Assembly (NCBI GenBank): GCA_035567895.1
Contig: DATMPC010000058.1
Coordinates: 186,001-250,000 of the forward strand
Origin: Terriglobales bacterium
GTDB taxonomy: Bacteria; Acidobacteriota; Terriglobia; Terriglobales; Acidobacteriaceae
Direction: 5' to 3'
Length of the DNA: 64,000 nt
Shown here: piece after piece, positions 36,093 through 45,980 of the stretch
Numbering within the stretch: the first letter of the stretch is position 1
Layout: each line of letters opens with the position of its first letter
The notes under the pieces: generated by a model
What the model was told of the DNA's origin: nothing
The model's database searches: none
The model's input: only the letters and a program-made list of their open reading frames with translations
Made by a program: the position numbers and the translations under genes

Positions 36093-37844
36093 ATGTTCAA
36101 GAAGCTCGACCCACTCAAGCCCTATCTCTACAAATACCGCGTCCAGTTCTTCTGGGGCGGGTCGGTGCTTCTTCTCAATAACCTGATTTGGATTTTCTTT
36201 CCTCAGGTCATCGGACGCGCCATCAATGATCTAAATCAGGGCATAACGCAGCACAAGATTGTTACTTATTCGCTCGCGCTGATAGCGATTGCGCTGGGCA
36301 AAGGCCTCTTCCAGTTCCTGATGCGCTGGATATTGATCGGTATCTCGCGCGAGATCGAGTTTGATCTGCGGAACGATCTGTTCCGGCATCTCGAGTCTCT
36401 CTCCTACTCTTACTACCAGCGCACGCGCGTGGGGGACATTATGGCGCGCGCGACTAATGACCTGAATGCCGTTCGCATGTTGCTTGGTCCAGCAATCATG
36501 TATACGGCCAACACGATCGTCTTCACTGCGGGCGCTCTTGCTTTCATGCTGAAAATCAGCCCGCGGCTGACAATGTTTGCGTTCCTCCCGCTGCCCGTAG
36601 CCAGCATCCTGGTTCAGTATTTTGGGCGACGCATTCACGAGCGCTTCGAACGCATCCAGGCTACGTTCTCTGATATCTCCGCACGAGCACAGGAGAACTT
36701 CTCCGGTGCGCGACTGGTGCGTGCATACGTTCAGGAAGAGCCAGAAATCGAACTCTTTGAGACCGCGAACCGCGAATACATAGCGCGCAGCCTGAAATTA
36801 GTTCGCCTCATCGGCATGTTGTGGCCCACTTTGGAGATGCTCCTGGGCCTCGCGATCATCCTCGTGCTGTGGCTTGGTGGAAGGGAAGTACTGCTGCACC
36901 GGATGAATGTCGGCAACTTCGTGGCTTACAACACGTACATGGTGCAGCTCACCTGGCCGGTTATCGCGCTCGGCTGGGTTATCAATATCTTCCAGCGGGG
37001 CACAGCTTCGTTGGGACGAATCAACGAGATCTTCTCCGAGCGTCCGGATGTAACCGACGATCGCGTTGCCCCGGATTTGAAAGAACTCTCAGCGATTCAC
37101 GGCGACATTGAGTTCCGTGGTCTGACCTTCAGCTATCCGACGGGTGGAGAGGTACTTTCCGGCATCGAGCTCAGAATTCCCGCTGGGACAAGCCTGGCGA
37201 TCGTGGGTCCCACGGGTTCCGGTAAAAGCACGCTCGTGAGTTTGATTCCGCGCATTTATGACGCGGCTGCAGGTTCGGTCCTAATTGATGGGCGGAACAT
37301 CACCGACTTTCCTCTTGAGACTCTGCGCAAGAATATTGGATTCGTCCCGCAGGAAACCTTTCTCTTCAGCTCGAGCATTCGCGACAATATCGCCTTCGGC
37401 ACCGAGCAAAGTACCGATGAGGAAGTCGAAGCCGCAGCGCAAGCCGCCAGCTTGGCGCAGGAGATCCACGGATTTCCTCAAGGCTACGCGACGGTGGTTG
37501 GTGAACGCGGGTTAATGTTATCGGGGGGACAGAAGCAGAGGACCGCCATTGCTCGAGCCATCATTCGCAATCCGCGCATCCTCATTCTCGATGACGCTCT
37601 TTCCAGCGTCGATACCTACACAGAGGAGCGTATTCTGAATCATCTGCGCGAGATCATGCAGGGACGCACCACGATTTTCATCTCGCATCGCGTCTCAACC
37701 GTGCGCGCAGCGGATCAGATTGCGGTGTTGCACGGCGGAGAGATCGTCGAATTGGGCCCTCACGAAGACTTGTTAGCGCTTAATGGCTACTACGCCGATC
37801 TCTACAACAAGCAGTTGCTGGAAGAAGAACTCGCGAAGGTTTAG
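36093..37844 (+). CDS. ABC exporter, fused permease/ATPase (MsbA/MdlA type)
   Basis: 583-residue half-transporter with six membrane helices (about 15-310) and a nucleotide-binding domain. Walker A is GPTGSGKST (near 372-380), the ABC signature LSGGQKQR (near 476) and Walker B ILILDDALSSVD (near 496-507), with ISHRVS as the switch histidine. It presumably works as a dimer exporting a lipid or hydrophobic small molecule. A methyltransferase starts six bases after the stop and an FAD reductase overlaps that, so the three form an operon; the exporter may ship their product (inference). Confidence 0.9.
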   Translation: MFKKLDPLKPYLYKYRVQFFWGGSVLLLNNLIWIFFPQVIGRAINDLNQGITQHKIVTYSLALIAIALGKGLFQFLMRWILIGISREIEFDLRNDLFRHLESLSYSYYQRTRVGDIMARATNDLNAVRMLLGPAIMYTANTIVFTAGALAFMLKISPRLTMFAFLPLPVASILVQYFGRRIHERFERIQATFSDISARAQENFSGARLVRAYVQEEPEIELFETANREYIARSLKLVRLIGMLWPTLEMLLGLAIILVLWLGGREVLLHRMNVGNFVAYNTYMVQLTWPVIALGWVINIFQRGTASLGRINEIFSERPDVTDDRVAPDLKELSAIHGDIEFRGLTFSYPTGGEVLSGIELRIPAGTSLAIVGPTGSGKSTLVSLIPRIYDAAAGSVLIDGRNITDFPLETLRKNIGFVPQETFLFSSSIRDNIAFGTEQSTDEEVEAAAQAASLAQEIHGFPQGYATVVGERGLMLSGGQKQRTAIARAIIRNPRILILDDALSSVDTYTEERILNHLREIMQGRTTIFISHRVSTVRAADQIAVLHGGEIVELGPHEDLLALNGYYADLYNKQLLEEELAKV

Positions 37845-37850
37845 CCGACA

Positions 37851-38525
37851 ATGCAACGCGTGGTCACGCCCGAATTGCTCGACGAGGATTTGGGCACGCC
37901 TGAAGAAATTCGGAGTACGCTGCTCGATCTTCGAGGCTTTAATCGAAACTTCGGTGGGTTCCGCAGCATCACTTCACTACTGAAGAATGTCGCGCGCAAG
38001 AATCGCCTCCAATCGTTGTCATTCCTGGACGTCGCTGGCGGGACTGGCGATGTCGCCGACTTCGTACAACTAACGTTGCGAAAAGAGGGTCTTCTGGTGA
38101 AGGCAACTGTGCTCGATCGTGCGGTGTCACACATGACTGGGAACGATGCTGGTCTTGGAAGAGTCGCTGGGGATGCCTTGCGATTGCCTTTTGCTTCCCG
38201 AAGCTTCGATATCGTTGGCTGCAACCTCTTTTGCCATCATCTCGAGCCGGCCGACGTGGTCTCGTTCTTCGATGAAGCTTTGCGGGTCGCTAGACGTGCA
38301 GTGATCGTCAGCGATTTGCGTCGGAATTTGTTTCACTGGATTGTTGCCTCTGCGGGACGCTTTACCTATCGCAGCCGGCTTACTCGCAATGATGCTCCCG
38401 CTTCGGTTCGGCGGGCTTACACCCCGAGCGAAATTGCTGAGCTGGCTCGCAAGAGCGTTGCTGCCTCGTTCGATCTCTGGCCACACTACTTTCAGCGTTT
38501 CGGACTAATTTTGTGGAAGGCGTAA
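37851..38525 (+). CDS. class I SAM-dependent methyltransferase
   Basis: 224-residue Rossmann-fold methyltransferase. The SAM-binding motif I is FLDVAGGTGDVADFV (near 58-72), motif II VKATVLDRAV and motif III PFASRSFDIVGCN with CHHLEP. It is UbiE-like, but the acceptor is not evident. Its end overlaps the next gene by 13 bases, and it lies six bases after the ABC exporter. In related bacteria a methyltransferase and an FAD oxidoreductase of this kind often follow a type III polyketide synthase; none is present here. Confidence 0.85.
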   Translation: MQRVVTPELLDEDLGTPEEIRSTLLDLRGFNRNFGGFRSITSLLKNVARKNRLQSLSFLDVAGGTGDVADFVQLTLRKEGLLVKATVLDRAVSHMTGNDAGLGRVAGDALRLPFASRSFDIVGCNLFCHHLEPADVVSFFDEALRVARRAVIVSDLRRNLFHWIVASAGRFTYRSRLTRNDAPASVRRAYTPSEIAELARKSVAASFDLWPHYFQRFGLILWKA

Positions 38526-39607
38526 AGAAGGTTTTCGATGTCGCAGTGATCGGCGCAGGACCTGCCGGTAGCGCTGCCGCGATTACGGCGGCACGGGAGG
38601 GCTTCGCTGTTGCACTCCTCGAGTCCGGCAGCTTTCCCAGACATAAGGTGTGTGGCGAATTCGTCTCCGGCGAAGCTTTGCCAATCTTGAAATCGCTCAT
38701 TCCTAACGACGAATTACTAGCTCGCGCACCTCGCATCAGGACCGCTCGCCTATTTCTCGACGATCGAGGGGTGGACTTTGTAGTAGAGCCTGCGGCCGTG
38801 AGTCTCTCGCGGCATGCACTCGACCAGCGCCTCTGGGACTCGGCCATTGCCGAAGGCGTTTGGGCCAGTGATCGAGCACGGGTAGCCGCAGTACGTAAGG
38901 AGCAATCGTTCTTCTCCATCGAGTCAAAAGGAAGCCGACTGCGTGCGCGGGCGGTAGTCAATGCGAGCGGGCGCTGGTCGAATCTTTCCCGTCCAAAAGC
39001 GGAGATTGGCGATAGCTGGATCGGCCTTAAACAGCACTTCATCGAAGACAACGCTTCGCTGCGTTGCGATCTGTATTTCTTTCGAGGCGGATATTGCGGT
39101 GTTCAGGCGCTAGGGAATGGCACGATCAACGTAGCCGCGATGGTACGAGCTGATCTGGCGCGAACTCTCACGGGAGTCTTCGGGCAAAATCGAGAATTGG
39201 CGGCGCGGTCTCGCAACTGGCACCCCGCGAGTGAAGCAGTGGCCACGTCTCCGTTATTGTTTAGCGCGCCCCGAACTTCCGACAAAGATACAGTTCTGGT
39301 CGGCGACGCTGCCGCTTTTATCGATCCATTTGCCGGCGATGGCATCTCCATGGCTCTGCACAGCGGACGCCTTGCCGCACTCAGTCTCGCTCCATATCTG
39401 CGAGAGGAATACTCGCTTGGGGCCGCGCTAGAGAAGTACGACAGTGCTTACAGAGAGCTTCTGCAACCTGCGCTGAAAGCAGCGGCTCGTTTGCGACGTT
39501 TGCTGCAGCTTCCCAAAACGCTGAGGCTCACCGCCCTCTCACTTCTCCAGTGGGGACCGCTAGCCCGCTTGGCGGTGCAACAAACGCGCGTCCGGATGAT
39601 CGCCTGA
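38513..39607 (+). CDS. FAD-dependent oxidoreductase, geranylgeranyl-reductase-like
   Basis: 364-residue flavoprotein. The dinucleotide fold VAVIGAGPAGSAAA (10-23) opens the chain, followed by FPRHKVCGEFVSGEAL (the Cys-Gly-Glu segment of geranylgeranyl reductases and p-hydroxybenzoate hydroxylase-like enzymes) and LVGDAAAFIDPFAGDGISMA (about 263-282). It probably reduces or hydroxylates a lipid or polyketide substrate that the overlapping methyltransferase also handles. It converges on the sugar transferase gene. Confidence 0.87.
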   Translation: MEGVKKVFDVAVIGAGPAGSAAAITAAREGFAVALLESGSFPRHKVCGEFVSGEALPILKSLIPNDELLARAPRIRTARLFLDDRGVDFVVEPAAVSLSRHALDQRLWDSAIAEGVWASDRARVAAVRKEQSFFSIESKGSRLRARAVVNASGRWSNLSRPKAEIGDSWIGLKQHFIEDNASLRCDLYFFRGGYCGVQALGNGTINVAAMVRADLARTLTGVFGQNRELAARSRNWHPASEAVATSPLLFSAPRTSDKDTVLVGDAAAFIDPFAGDGISMALHSGRLAALSLAPYLREEYSLGAALEKYDSAYRELLQPALKAAARLRRLLQLPKTLRLTALSLLQWGPLARLAVQQTRVRMIA

Positions 39608-39614
39608 TTCGGAA

Positions 39615-40250
39615 CTACGTTTGCGGATTCTCGTTCGCTACTGCTCCAGTGAATTCAGGCATGGTGGCATGACCGGGTCGGCTGATCCCTTTTTGTCGCA
39701 GTACTTGCAATAGAGTCATGGAGAGAATCTTCAAGTCGAGCCATAAACTCTGGTGATCGACGTACCAAATATCCATGGTGAATCGTTCGTCCCAATCAAG
39801 GGCATTCCGGCCGTTCACCTGCGCCCACCCGGTTATTCCCGGCAATACCTCATGGCGCCGCCGCTGTTCGGGAGAGTAGCGATCCAGATATTCCTTGAGC
39901 AGGGGACGCGGCCCAACCAGACTCATCTCCCCCCTCAGGACGTTCCAGAGCTCGGGAAGCTCATCCAGACTAGTTTTTCTCAGGACCGCACCAAGTCGTG
40001 AGATTCGATGGTCGACAGAGTCGCTTCCCGAACCGTTCCCAATCCGCATGCTGCGAAATTTATGAAGAACGAAAAGACGTCCTCCAAGTCCCGGTCGCAA
40101 TTGCTGAAAGAGAACTGGGCTCCCCATACTCGCTCGCACGCATACAGCAATCACTAGCATCAAAGGAGCTGCCACTATCAGGCAGAGCGAGCCGACAAGC
40201 AGATCCAGGCCGCGCTTCCAAATCGGGATTTGGTGTGAGTATGCGTCCAC
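39615..40250 (-). CDS. polyprenyl-phosphate sugar-1-phosphate transferase
   Basis: Bacterial sugar transferase (WcaJ/RfbP C-terminal type) that loads the first sugar phosphate onto undecaprenyl phosphate. It has one membrane hairpin ([20 protein letters not shown]), then the catalytic core with [39 protein letters not shown] and [11 protein letters not shown] chose the GTG at 40250 (about 211 residues), a common size for the short form; the open frame runs to 40517 but overlaps the next gene and has no family match. No Shine-Dalgarno supports either start, so the start is uncertain. Confidence 0.83.
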   Translation of the reverse strand: MDAYSHQIPIWKRGLDLLVGSLCLIVAAPLMLVIAVCVRASMGSPVLFQQLRPGLGGRLFVLHKFRSMRIGNGSGSDSVDHRISRLGAVLRKTSLDELPELWNVLRGEMSLVGPRPLLKEYLDRYSPEQRRRHEVLPGITGWAQVNGRNALDWDERFTMDIWYVDHQSLWLDLKILSMTLLQVLRQKGISRPGHATMPEFTGAVANENPQT

Positions 40251-40355
40251 GATACTTCGGTACCGAGCGGATGTGCCCGATTCACGACCGGATAGAGCTT
40301 CGCATACAATTTCAACGCATGCCAGAGTCTCAGTTCTAATCCAGTGGGGAGTTCT

Positions 40356-42047
40356 ATGCGTTGGGTGTTCGTGGCTATCCTTTTCGCCGGCGTTGGCTGC
40401 TATGGTCAAACGCAATCTGCCGGGGCACAGGCTAATTCGACGGCAGCCAACCAATCCACCTCCGGGGGTCCCAAAGCGGAAATCTCTGGTCAAGTGTTCG
40501 ATTCGGCGACCGGGCAACCGTTAAAAAAGACGTGGGTGACCGCGCGAGTCCTCGAGAAAAGCGGACGCAGTGGCTCAACCGCTGTGAGTGATGCTCAGGG
40601 TCACTTCTTACTGAAGGACCTGGAGGCCGGACGCTACACTCTCGCGGCCCAGCGCAACGGCTATGTAAACCAAACTTACGGGCAGAAGAATGCAGGCGAG
40701 CAGGGAACGACCATCTCCCTGAACGCGGGGCAAAAGCTAACCGACATCGTTTTTCGGCTCATTCAAGGCGGCGTGATTTCCGGCCGCATCGTGGATGAAG
40801 ACTCGGAGCCGCTATCTCGAGTTCAGGTGCAGGCGCTACAGTTCCGATACATGCAAGGTCGTCGTCGACTCATGCCTCTCGGTAACGCCGTCAGCGATGA
40901 TCGGGGTGAGTATCGAATCTTCGGAATCCGCCCCGGACAGGTATACATTCGGGCAACGCTTCGCGGATCGGGAATGTACGCCGGCCCGGGAGACGCCGTT
41001 GATCCTTCCGCCCCTTCGGAAACAACCTCTTATCCACCGGTCTTCTATCCCAATGTGACAGACGCGAGCCAAGCGTCGGCGCTCACGGTACGCGGCGGAG
41101 ACGAGCTTCGCGCCGACTTTTCGATGAGTCCCCAGAGGTCCTACACGGTAAGCGGACGTATCGTCGGGGGAGCGCAGGGAACATCAGGACGCGGCGCTTG
41201 GCTGATGCTGGTAAAACGTGGGGAAAGCGAATTCGCTTTTGGTCGCGGCCCGAACACCAGCGCGCGCGAGGACAATACGTTCACGTTCAAACAAGTGCTT
41301 CCCGGGTCTTATAACCTGATCGCGCAACAGGAAGACGACAAATCGTCCGCGAGTGGACGGATCGAAGTGGATGTGCGTGAAGGAGACATTCAGGGCCTGG
41401 TTGTTTCGCTATCGCCAAAAGTAGACGTGACTGGCCATGTGATATTCGATGGCGGCGGGTCGTCAGCCAAGCCATCTTCGGTTCAGATTGCACTATCCCC
41501 AGAAGACGCCCAGGACTTCATGCGGGGTGCATACGCCCATGCGAAGGAGGATGGTTCATTTACGCTTCAGGCGTCGGCTGACGAGAGGTATAGGGTCGGC
41601 TCCTATGGCGCTCCTCCGGAGATGTATCTCAAATCCGCAACCGCGGGCCGTGACGACGTACTGGAGAAAGGGTTCAGTCCAGCCAGCAGCCGAAGTCTGG
41701 ACTTGGTGTTTGCCACCGGAGCCAAGCTTAGCGGGGTAATTTCCGGCGCCGACGATAAACCCGATCCGGGTGTGACTGTCGTCCTCGTCCCGGAGCAGCG
41801 CCTCAGCGGGACTGCGGATCGATTCCGAACGGTGACAACGGATCAGAACGGACGCTATCAGGTTCAGGGACTTCGTCCCGGCACTTATCGGGTTTACGCA
41901 TTCGAGCACATCGAACCAGGCGCTTACGAGGACGAAGAGTGGTTGAAGAGCTTTACCGCGCAGGCACATACCGTCCGACTATCGGAATCTGCCCAGGAAA
42001 CGTTAGATCTGAAATCCATTCCGGTTGGCACGGAAACACAGCAGTGA
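40356..42047 (+). CDS. secreted carboxypeptidase-regulatory-like domain protein
   Basis: About 563 residues. The signal peptide (MRWVFVAILFAGVGCYGQ) is supported by an ATG at 40356 with GGGGA five bases upstream. A short Ser/Asn-rich linker leads to three or more beta-sandwich CarboxypepD_reg-like repeats: ISGQVFDSATGQPLKKTWV, then ISGRIVDEDSEPLSRVQVQ and SGVISGADDKPDPGVTVVLV, each with the GxYxxxxLxPGxYxLxA ending. Such proteins are abundant in Acidobacteriota; their ligand is unknown. It is a surface or outer-membrane-associated protein (inference). Confidence 0.82.
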   Translation: MRWVFVAILFAGVGCYGQTQSAGAQANSTAANQSTSGGPKAEISGQVFDSATGQPLKKTWVTARVLEKSGRSGSTAVSDAQGHFLLKDLEAGRYTLAAQRNGYVNQTYGQKNAGEQGTTISLNAGQKLTDIVFRLIQGGVISGRIVDEDSEPLSRVQVQALQFRYMQGRRRLMPLGNAVSDDRGEYRIFGIRPGQVYIRATLRGSGMYAGPGDAVDPSAPSETTSYPPVFYPNVTDASQASALTVRGGDELRADFSMSPQRSYTVSGRIVGGAQGTSGRGAWLMLVKRGESEFAFGRGPNTSAREDNTFTFKQVLPGSYNLIAQQEDDKSSASGRIEVDVREGDIQGLVVSLSPKVDVTGHVIFDGGGSSAKPSSVQIALSPEDAQDFMRGAYAHAKEDGSFTLQASADERYRVGSYGAPPEMYLKSATAGRDDVLEKGFSPASSRSLDLVFATGAKLSGVISGADDKPDPGVTVVLVPEQRLSGTADRFRTVTTDQNGRYQVQGLRPGTYRVYAFEHIEPGAYEDEEWLKSFTAQAHTVRLSESAQETLDLKSIPVGTETQQ

Positions 42048-42097
42048 AATGACTGGTCTTATCAGTCTTTCGGGTGTAAATTGACGCAATCTCCCCG

Positions 42098-42103
42098 TAT
42101 AAT
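42098..42103 (+). promoter_or_regulatory. -10 hexamer of the GT2 gene, leaderless type
   Basis: A perfect TATAAT ends eight bases before the ATG at 42112. It is the clearest example in the window. Confidence 0.65.
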
Positions 42104-42111
42104 CTGACAGT

Positions 42112-43086
42112 ATGCCGAAGTACTCAATCGTGGTGCCGTTTCATAACGAGCAGGAGAACGTCACCGTTCTGTATGACCGCTTGAAGGGCGTGATGGAGGC
42201 ATACTCCGAGAGTTTCGAACTCGTTTTTGTAGATGACGGGAGTACGGATCTCACCTTCCACCTGCTGAGCGAGATTGCCGCGATTGATAGCCGCGTCACT
42301 GTAGTAAAGCTACGGAGAAACTTCGGTCAAACATCTGCCCTTGCAGCGGGCTTCGACCACGCCTCCGGCGAGTACATAATCGCGATGGACGGCGATCTTC
42401 AGCACGATCCGAACGACATCCCGACATTCATCGAAAAGATCGGCGAGGGTTACGACATCGTCAGTGGATGGCGTAAAGAACGCATCGATAACTTCGTACT
42501 CAGGCGAGTGCCTTCGCGGTGCGCGAATTGGCTGATGGCGAAGCTCAGCGGAGTCGATATTCATGATTTCGGCACGACCTTTAAGGCGTACAGGCGCGAA
42601 ATCATCAATCAAGTGCCACTTTACGGTGAGCTGCACCGTTTCATTCCTGCATTGGCGTCCTGGTACGGGGCTTCGATTTGCGAGATTCCCATTCGCAACG
42701 TCAACCGGGAGCGTGGCAACTCGCACTATGGGATTTCGCGGACTCTGCGGGTCTTCTTCGACCTGATCACAATTCGCTTCCTGCTGCGATATCTCTCGCG
42801 TCCACTCCACTTCTTTGGGGCCTTTGGGGCAAGCGGCATTGTTTCGGGCTCGCTAATCGCGTTGTGGCTGGCGTCTCAAAAGGTGCTTCACAATGCGAAC
42901 GTAATGGACGCCCATGGTCCACTTCTCGTCTTCGCCGCCGTGTTGATCGTCGCCGGAGTGCAGCTCCTGGCGCTAGGTTTGCTTGGCGAGATGCAAGTTC
43001 GCCACTATCATGAGCCCGCCCGGCGCGCGCCTTACTCTGTAGATCGGATTCTTCGCTCTCATACCGGCGAGACAGTCAACGACTAG
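42112..43086 (+). CDS. polyprenyl-phosphate glycosyltransferase, GT2 (GtrB/DPM1-like)
   Basis: 324-residue inverting GT-A enzyme that makes an undecaprenyl-phosphate-sugar donor. It has VVPFHNEQENV (7-17), FVDDGSTD (39-46), the metal motif AMDGDLQHDP (91-100), and RERGNSHYGISRTLRVF near 200. Two C-terminal membrane helices (about 238-258 and 275-298) are followed by the amphipathic end MQVRHYHEPARR, usual for GtrB/DpsA-like proteins. It may supply sugars for envelope glycan modification. A perfect TATAAT just before the ATG predicts a leaderless mRNA. Confidence 0.9.
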   Translation: MPKYSIVVPFHNEQENVTVLYDRLKGVMEAYSESFELVFVDDGSTDLTFHLLSEIAAIDSRVTVVKLRRNFGQTSALAAGFDHASGEYIIAMDGDLQHDPNDIPTFIEKIGEGYDIVSGWRKERIDNFVLRRVPSRCANWLMAKLSGVDIHDFGTTFKAYRREIINQVPLYGELHRFIPALASWYGASICEIPIRNVNRERGNSHYGISRTLRVFFDLITIRFLLRYLSRPLHFFGAFGASGIVSGSLIALWLASQKVLHNANVMDAHGPLLVFAAVLIVAGVQLLALGLLGEMQVRHYHEPARRAPYSVDRILRSHTGETVND

Positions 43087-43118
43087 CAAATCTTTTCCTG
43101 ATTCGTGCATGAAAGTTT

Positions 43119-43320
43119 GTCATCCTGAGGCCCTCTTTTGGCCGAAGGATCTCCCGCGATGCGTAAGTCGCGAACGCTGCTTCTCGGCTCTTCGGCCAGA
43201 AAATACCGTTTTGACTTTTCATGAATAGTGGGAAATGCTGGCCAAAGAGCCAGGACACAGCATTTCAGATCGACACATCGCGGGAGATCCTTCGGCCAAG
43301 AGAGGGCCTCAGGATGACAG
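43119..43320. repeat. TGTCATCCTGAGG long inverted repeat, copy 2
   Basis: 202 bp, between converging GT2 and sdhB. The ends GTCATCCTGAGGCCCTC and GAGGGCCTCAGGATGAC are perfect complements, and the next blocks GGCCGAAGGATCTCCCGCG and CGCGGGAGATCCTTCGGCC are also exact. Confidence 0.9.
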
Positions 43321-43340
43321 GCTTAGAGGAGAGGCTAGCG

Positions 43341-44096
43341 TTATCCGGTGAACAAATCCTTGATCGCCTGCTTCATCACCTGTCCGCTAACTTCTGAAAT
43401 GGCATTCGTGAGTGGGATGTCCTTTGGGCAAACCTCCACGCAGTTCTGCGCGTAACCACACTCCTGAATCCCGCCATCACCCATGAGTGCATGCAGGCGG
43501 TCTTCCTTCAAGGCTGCTCCCGTGGGATGAGTGTTGAAGAGCCGAACCTGCGCAATCGTCGCCGCACCAACGAAATTAGTCTTGTCGTTGAACTGCGGGC
43601 ACACCTCCATGCAGCAGCAGCATGAAATACATCTCGATAGCGGATAAGCCTGCTCCTGCTGACGAGGCGTCTGTCTTGGTCCGGGCCCCAGATCGTAGGT
43701 TCCATCAACAGGAACCCACGCCTTAACTCTTTTCAAGTTCTCGAAGAGAACTGAACGATCGACAGCAAGGTCACGTATTACGGGAAATTTCGAGAGCGGC
43801 TCGAGCCTGACCGGTTGCTCCAATTTGTCGATCAGAGCAGAGCATGCCATGCGAGCGCGGCCATTAATGCGCATCGCGCAAGAGCCGCAGACTTCCTCGA
43901 GACAGTTTGAATCGTAGGTAATCGGACGCGAGGGTTTCCCCCCTCGAGTCACAGGATTCGCGGCGATATCCATCATTGCCGAGATCACATTCATACCCGG
44001 CTTCCAAGGCAAAGAAAACTCTTCCCAGTAAGGCTCAGAGTTTGGGGAAGCTTGACGTTTGATCTTGATGATTACCGTCTTAGGGTTTTGGGCCAT
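43341..44096 (-). CDS. sdhB: succinate dehydrogenase iron-sulfur subunit
   Basis: 251-residue subunit B with three Fe-S clusters. The [2Fe-2S] ligands are in CLEEVCGSCAMRINGRARM followed by AC, the [4Fe-4S] in CISCCCCMEVCP (CxxCxxCxxxCP), and the third cluster in CGYAQNCVEVCP. It is the last gene of the sdhC-sdhA-sdhB operon, 41 bases downstream of sdhA, in Bacillus-type order. It links FAD in SdhA to quinone reduction in SdhC. Confidence 0.95.
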   Translation of the reverse strand: MAQNPKTVIIKIKRQASPNSEPYWEEFSLPWKPGMNVISAMMDIAANPVTRGGKPSRPITYDSNCLEEVCGSCAMRINGRARMACSALIDKLEQPVRLEPLSKFPVIRDLAVDRSVLFENLKRVKAWVPVDGTYDLGPGPRQTPRQQEQAYPLSRCISCCCCMEVCPQFNDKTNFVGAATIAQVRLFNTHPTGAALKEDRLHALMGDGGIQECGYAQNCVEVCPKDIPLTNAISEVSGQVMKQAIKDLFTG

Positions 44097-44137
44097 TGCT
44101 CTCCAGATGAATTTGAATGCTAATGCCTAATCTCCCT

Positions 44138-45910
44138 TCAGTACTTACGTGGCCGAGGCTTGATCAACGACGTATCCACCGGCTCGAATTCGAAGCGAGG
44201 TTCATCGGCATCGGGGGCGAAATATGCTTTCGTTGTCTTGAGGAAGTTAGCGTCATCGCGCTCAGGGAACTCTGGCTTGTAGTGCGCGCCCCTTGACTCG
44301 TTGCGCAGCGCCGCACCTTGAGTGATCACACGGGCGAGCTGCAGCATGTTGTAGAGCTGGCGTGTGAAGACGAAGGAGGTATTCGCCCACATCTCTTTGT
44401 CGCTCAAATTGATCCGCTGATAACGTTCAAGTAATTCCACAATCTTTTCATCGGTCTTCGCGAGCGCTGCGTTGTAACGAATTACCGTGACGTCTTTGGT
44501 CATGATCTCGCCCAACTCACGCCAAATGCGGAAAGGATTTTCGCTGCCTTCCGAGCTCATGAGCCGAGCGTTGATCTCTTGCTGGCGTTTGCGTTCCGAG
44601 TCAAAGGCTCCATTCGCCGCGGTGTTGGATTTGGCTTGATTCTTTGCACGTGCGACAGCTTGCTGACCGGCAACGAAGCCGCCGTAGATGCATGAAACCA
44701 GCGAGTTGGCACCGAGTCGATTAGCGCCGTGATAACTGTACTCACACTCTCCGCAGGCGAAAATTCCGGGAATATTTGTCCCCTGCTTGAAGTCCACCCA
44801 CAAACCCCCCATGGTGTAGTGCATGCCAGGGAAGATCTTCATCGGGGTAACGCGAGGATCATCGCCTACAAACTTCTCGTAGATCTCAAGTATTCCTTCA
44901 AGTTTGCGATCAAGCGTCGCGCGATCGATGTGAGTAAGATCGAGATAGACCATCGGCTGGCCGTCGATCCCGAGGCCATCCTCATAAACAACTTTATGTA
45001 TCGCGCGGGTGGCCACGTCGCGTGGCACTAGATTCCCATACTTCGGATACCATTCCTCGAGGAAGTACCAGCGCTCCGATTCGGGAATGGTCTTCGGATC
45101 GCGCTTATCGCCAGGAGTCTTCGGTACCCAGACTCGACCTCCTTCGCCGCGCGCCGATTCCGACATAAGCCGAAGTTTGTCATCGCCGGGAATCGACGTT
45201 GGATGCACCTGGATAAACTCGCCATTCGCGTAGTACGCGCCCTGCTGATACAACGCGGACTGCGCCGATCCGGTACAGACAACCGAGTTGGTAGACTTCC
45301 CGAAGATCGCGCCGATTCCGCCAGTCGCGATAATGACAGCGTCGGCAGGGAAGGTACGGACCTCCATCGAGCACAGGTCCAGCGCGCAGATTCCGCGACA
45401 CACGCCTTGCGCATCGAGCACTGCGGAGAGGAACTCCCAGGTTTCAAACTTGCTGACGCGACCTTCCGATTCGTATCGGCGCACTTGCTCATCGAGCGCG
45501 TATAGCAATTGCTGGCCAGTTGTCGCTCCGGCAAAAGCGGTGCGGTGATAGAGAGTGCCGCCGAAGCGGCGGAAGTCGAGAAGTCCTTCCGGCGTGCGGT
45601 TGAAGGGAACTCCCATGCGGTCGAGCAGATCGATAATCGCCGGCGCCGCCTCGCACATATCTTTCACGGGAGGCTGATTCGCCAGGAAGTCACCGCCGTA
45701 GATGGTGTCGTCGAAGTGATGCCAGGTACTATCTCCCTCGCCTTTGAGGTTCTTGGCGGCGTTAATGCCCCCCTGAGCGCAGACTGAGTGCGAGCGCTTT
45801 ACCGGGACGACGGAAAATAAATCAACATTCCCGCCACCTTCTGCGATCTTGATAGTGGCTGAGAGTCCTGCCAGCCCGCCGCCTACGACGATGATTTTCG
45901 GATTTGCCAT
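44138..45910 (-). CDS. sdhA: succinate dehydrogenase flavoprotein subunit
   Basis: 590-residue catalytic subunit that oxidises succinate to fumarate. The FAD-binding GGGLAGLSA (10-18), the covalent-FAD histidine in RSHSVCAQGGIN (His41) and the active-site region PTSIPGDDKLRLMSE with EGGRVW are all present. HGANRLGANSLVS supports the capping region. It lies 70 bases downstream of sdhC on one transcript. Confidence 0.96.
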   Translation of the reverse strand: MANPKIIVVGGGLAGLSATIKIAEGGGNVDLFSVVPVKRSHSVCAQGGINAAKNLKGEGDSTWHHFDDTIYGGDFLANQPPVKDMCEAAPAIIDLLDRMGVPFNRTPEGLLDFRRFGGTLYHRTAFAGATTGQQLLYALDEQVRRYESEGRVSKFETWEFLSAVLDAQGVCRGICALDLCSMEVRTFPADAVIIATGGIGAIFGKSTNSVVCTGSAQSALYQQGAYYANGEFIQVHPTSIPGDDKLRLMSESARGEGGRVWVPKTPGDKRDPKTIPESERWYFLEEWYPKYGNLVPRDVATRAIHKVVYEDGLGIDGQPMVYLDLTHIDRATLDRKLEGILEIYEKFVGDDPRVTPMKIFPGMHYTMGGLWVDFKQGTNIPGIFACGECEYSYHGANRLGANSLVSCIYGGFVAGQQAVARAKNQAKSNTAANGAFDSERKRQQEINARLMSSEGSENPFRIWRELGEIMTKDVTVIRYNAALAKTDEKIVELLERYQRINLSDKEMWANTSFVFTRQLYNMLQLARVITQGAALRNESRGAHYKPEFPERDDANFLKTTKAYFAPDADEPRFEFEPVDTSLIKPRPRKY

Positions 45911-45980
45911 TAACTTGAAATCAACGAATCGGGTGCCTTGTTATCGGTATTTGCCACGAAGCGAACTTTAGTGATCGTTG

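Noticed and set aside
43076-43258. Small frame inside repeat copy 2
   Set aside because: Its peptide (with ILRPKEGLRMT) is a translation of the inverted repeat, a common false annotation.
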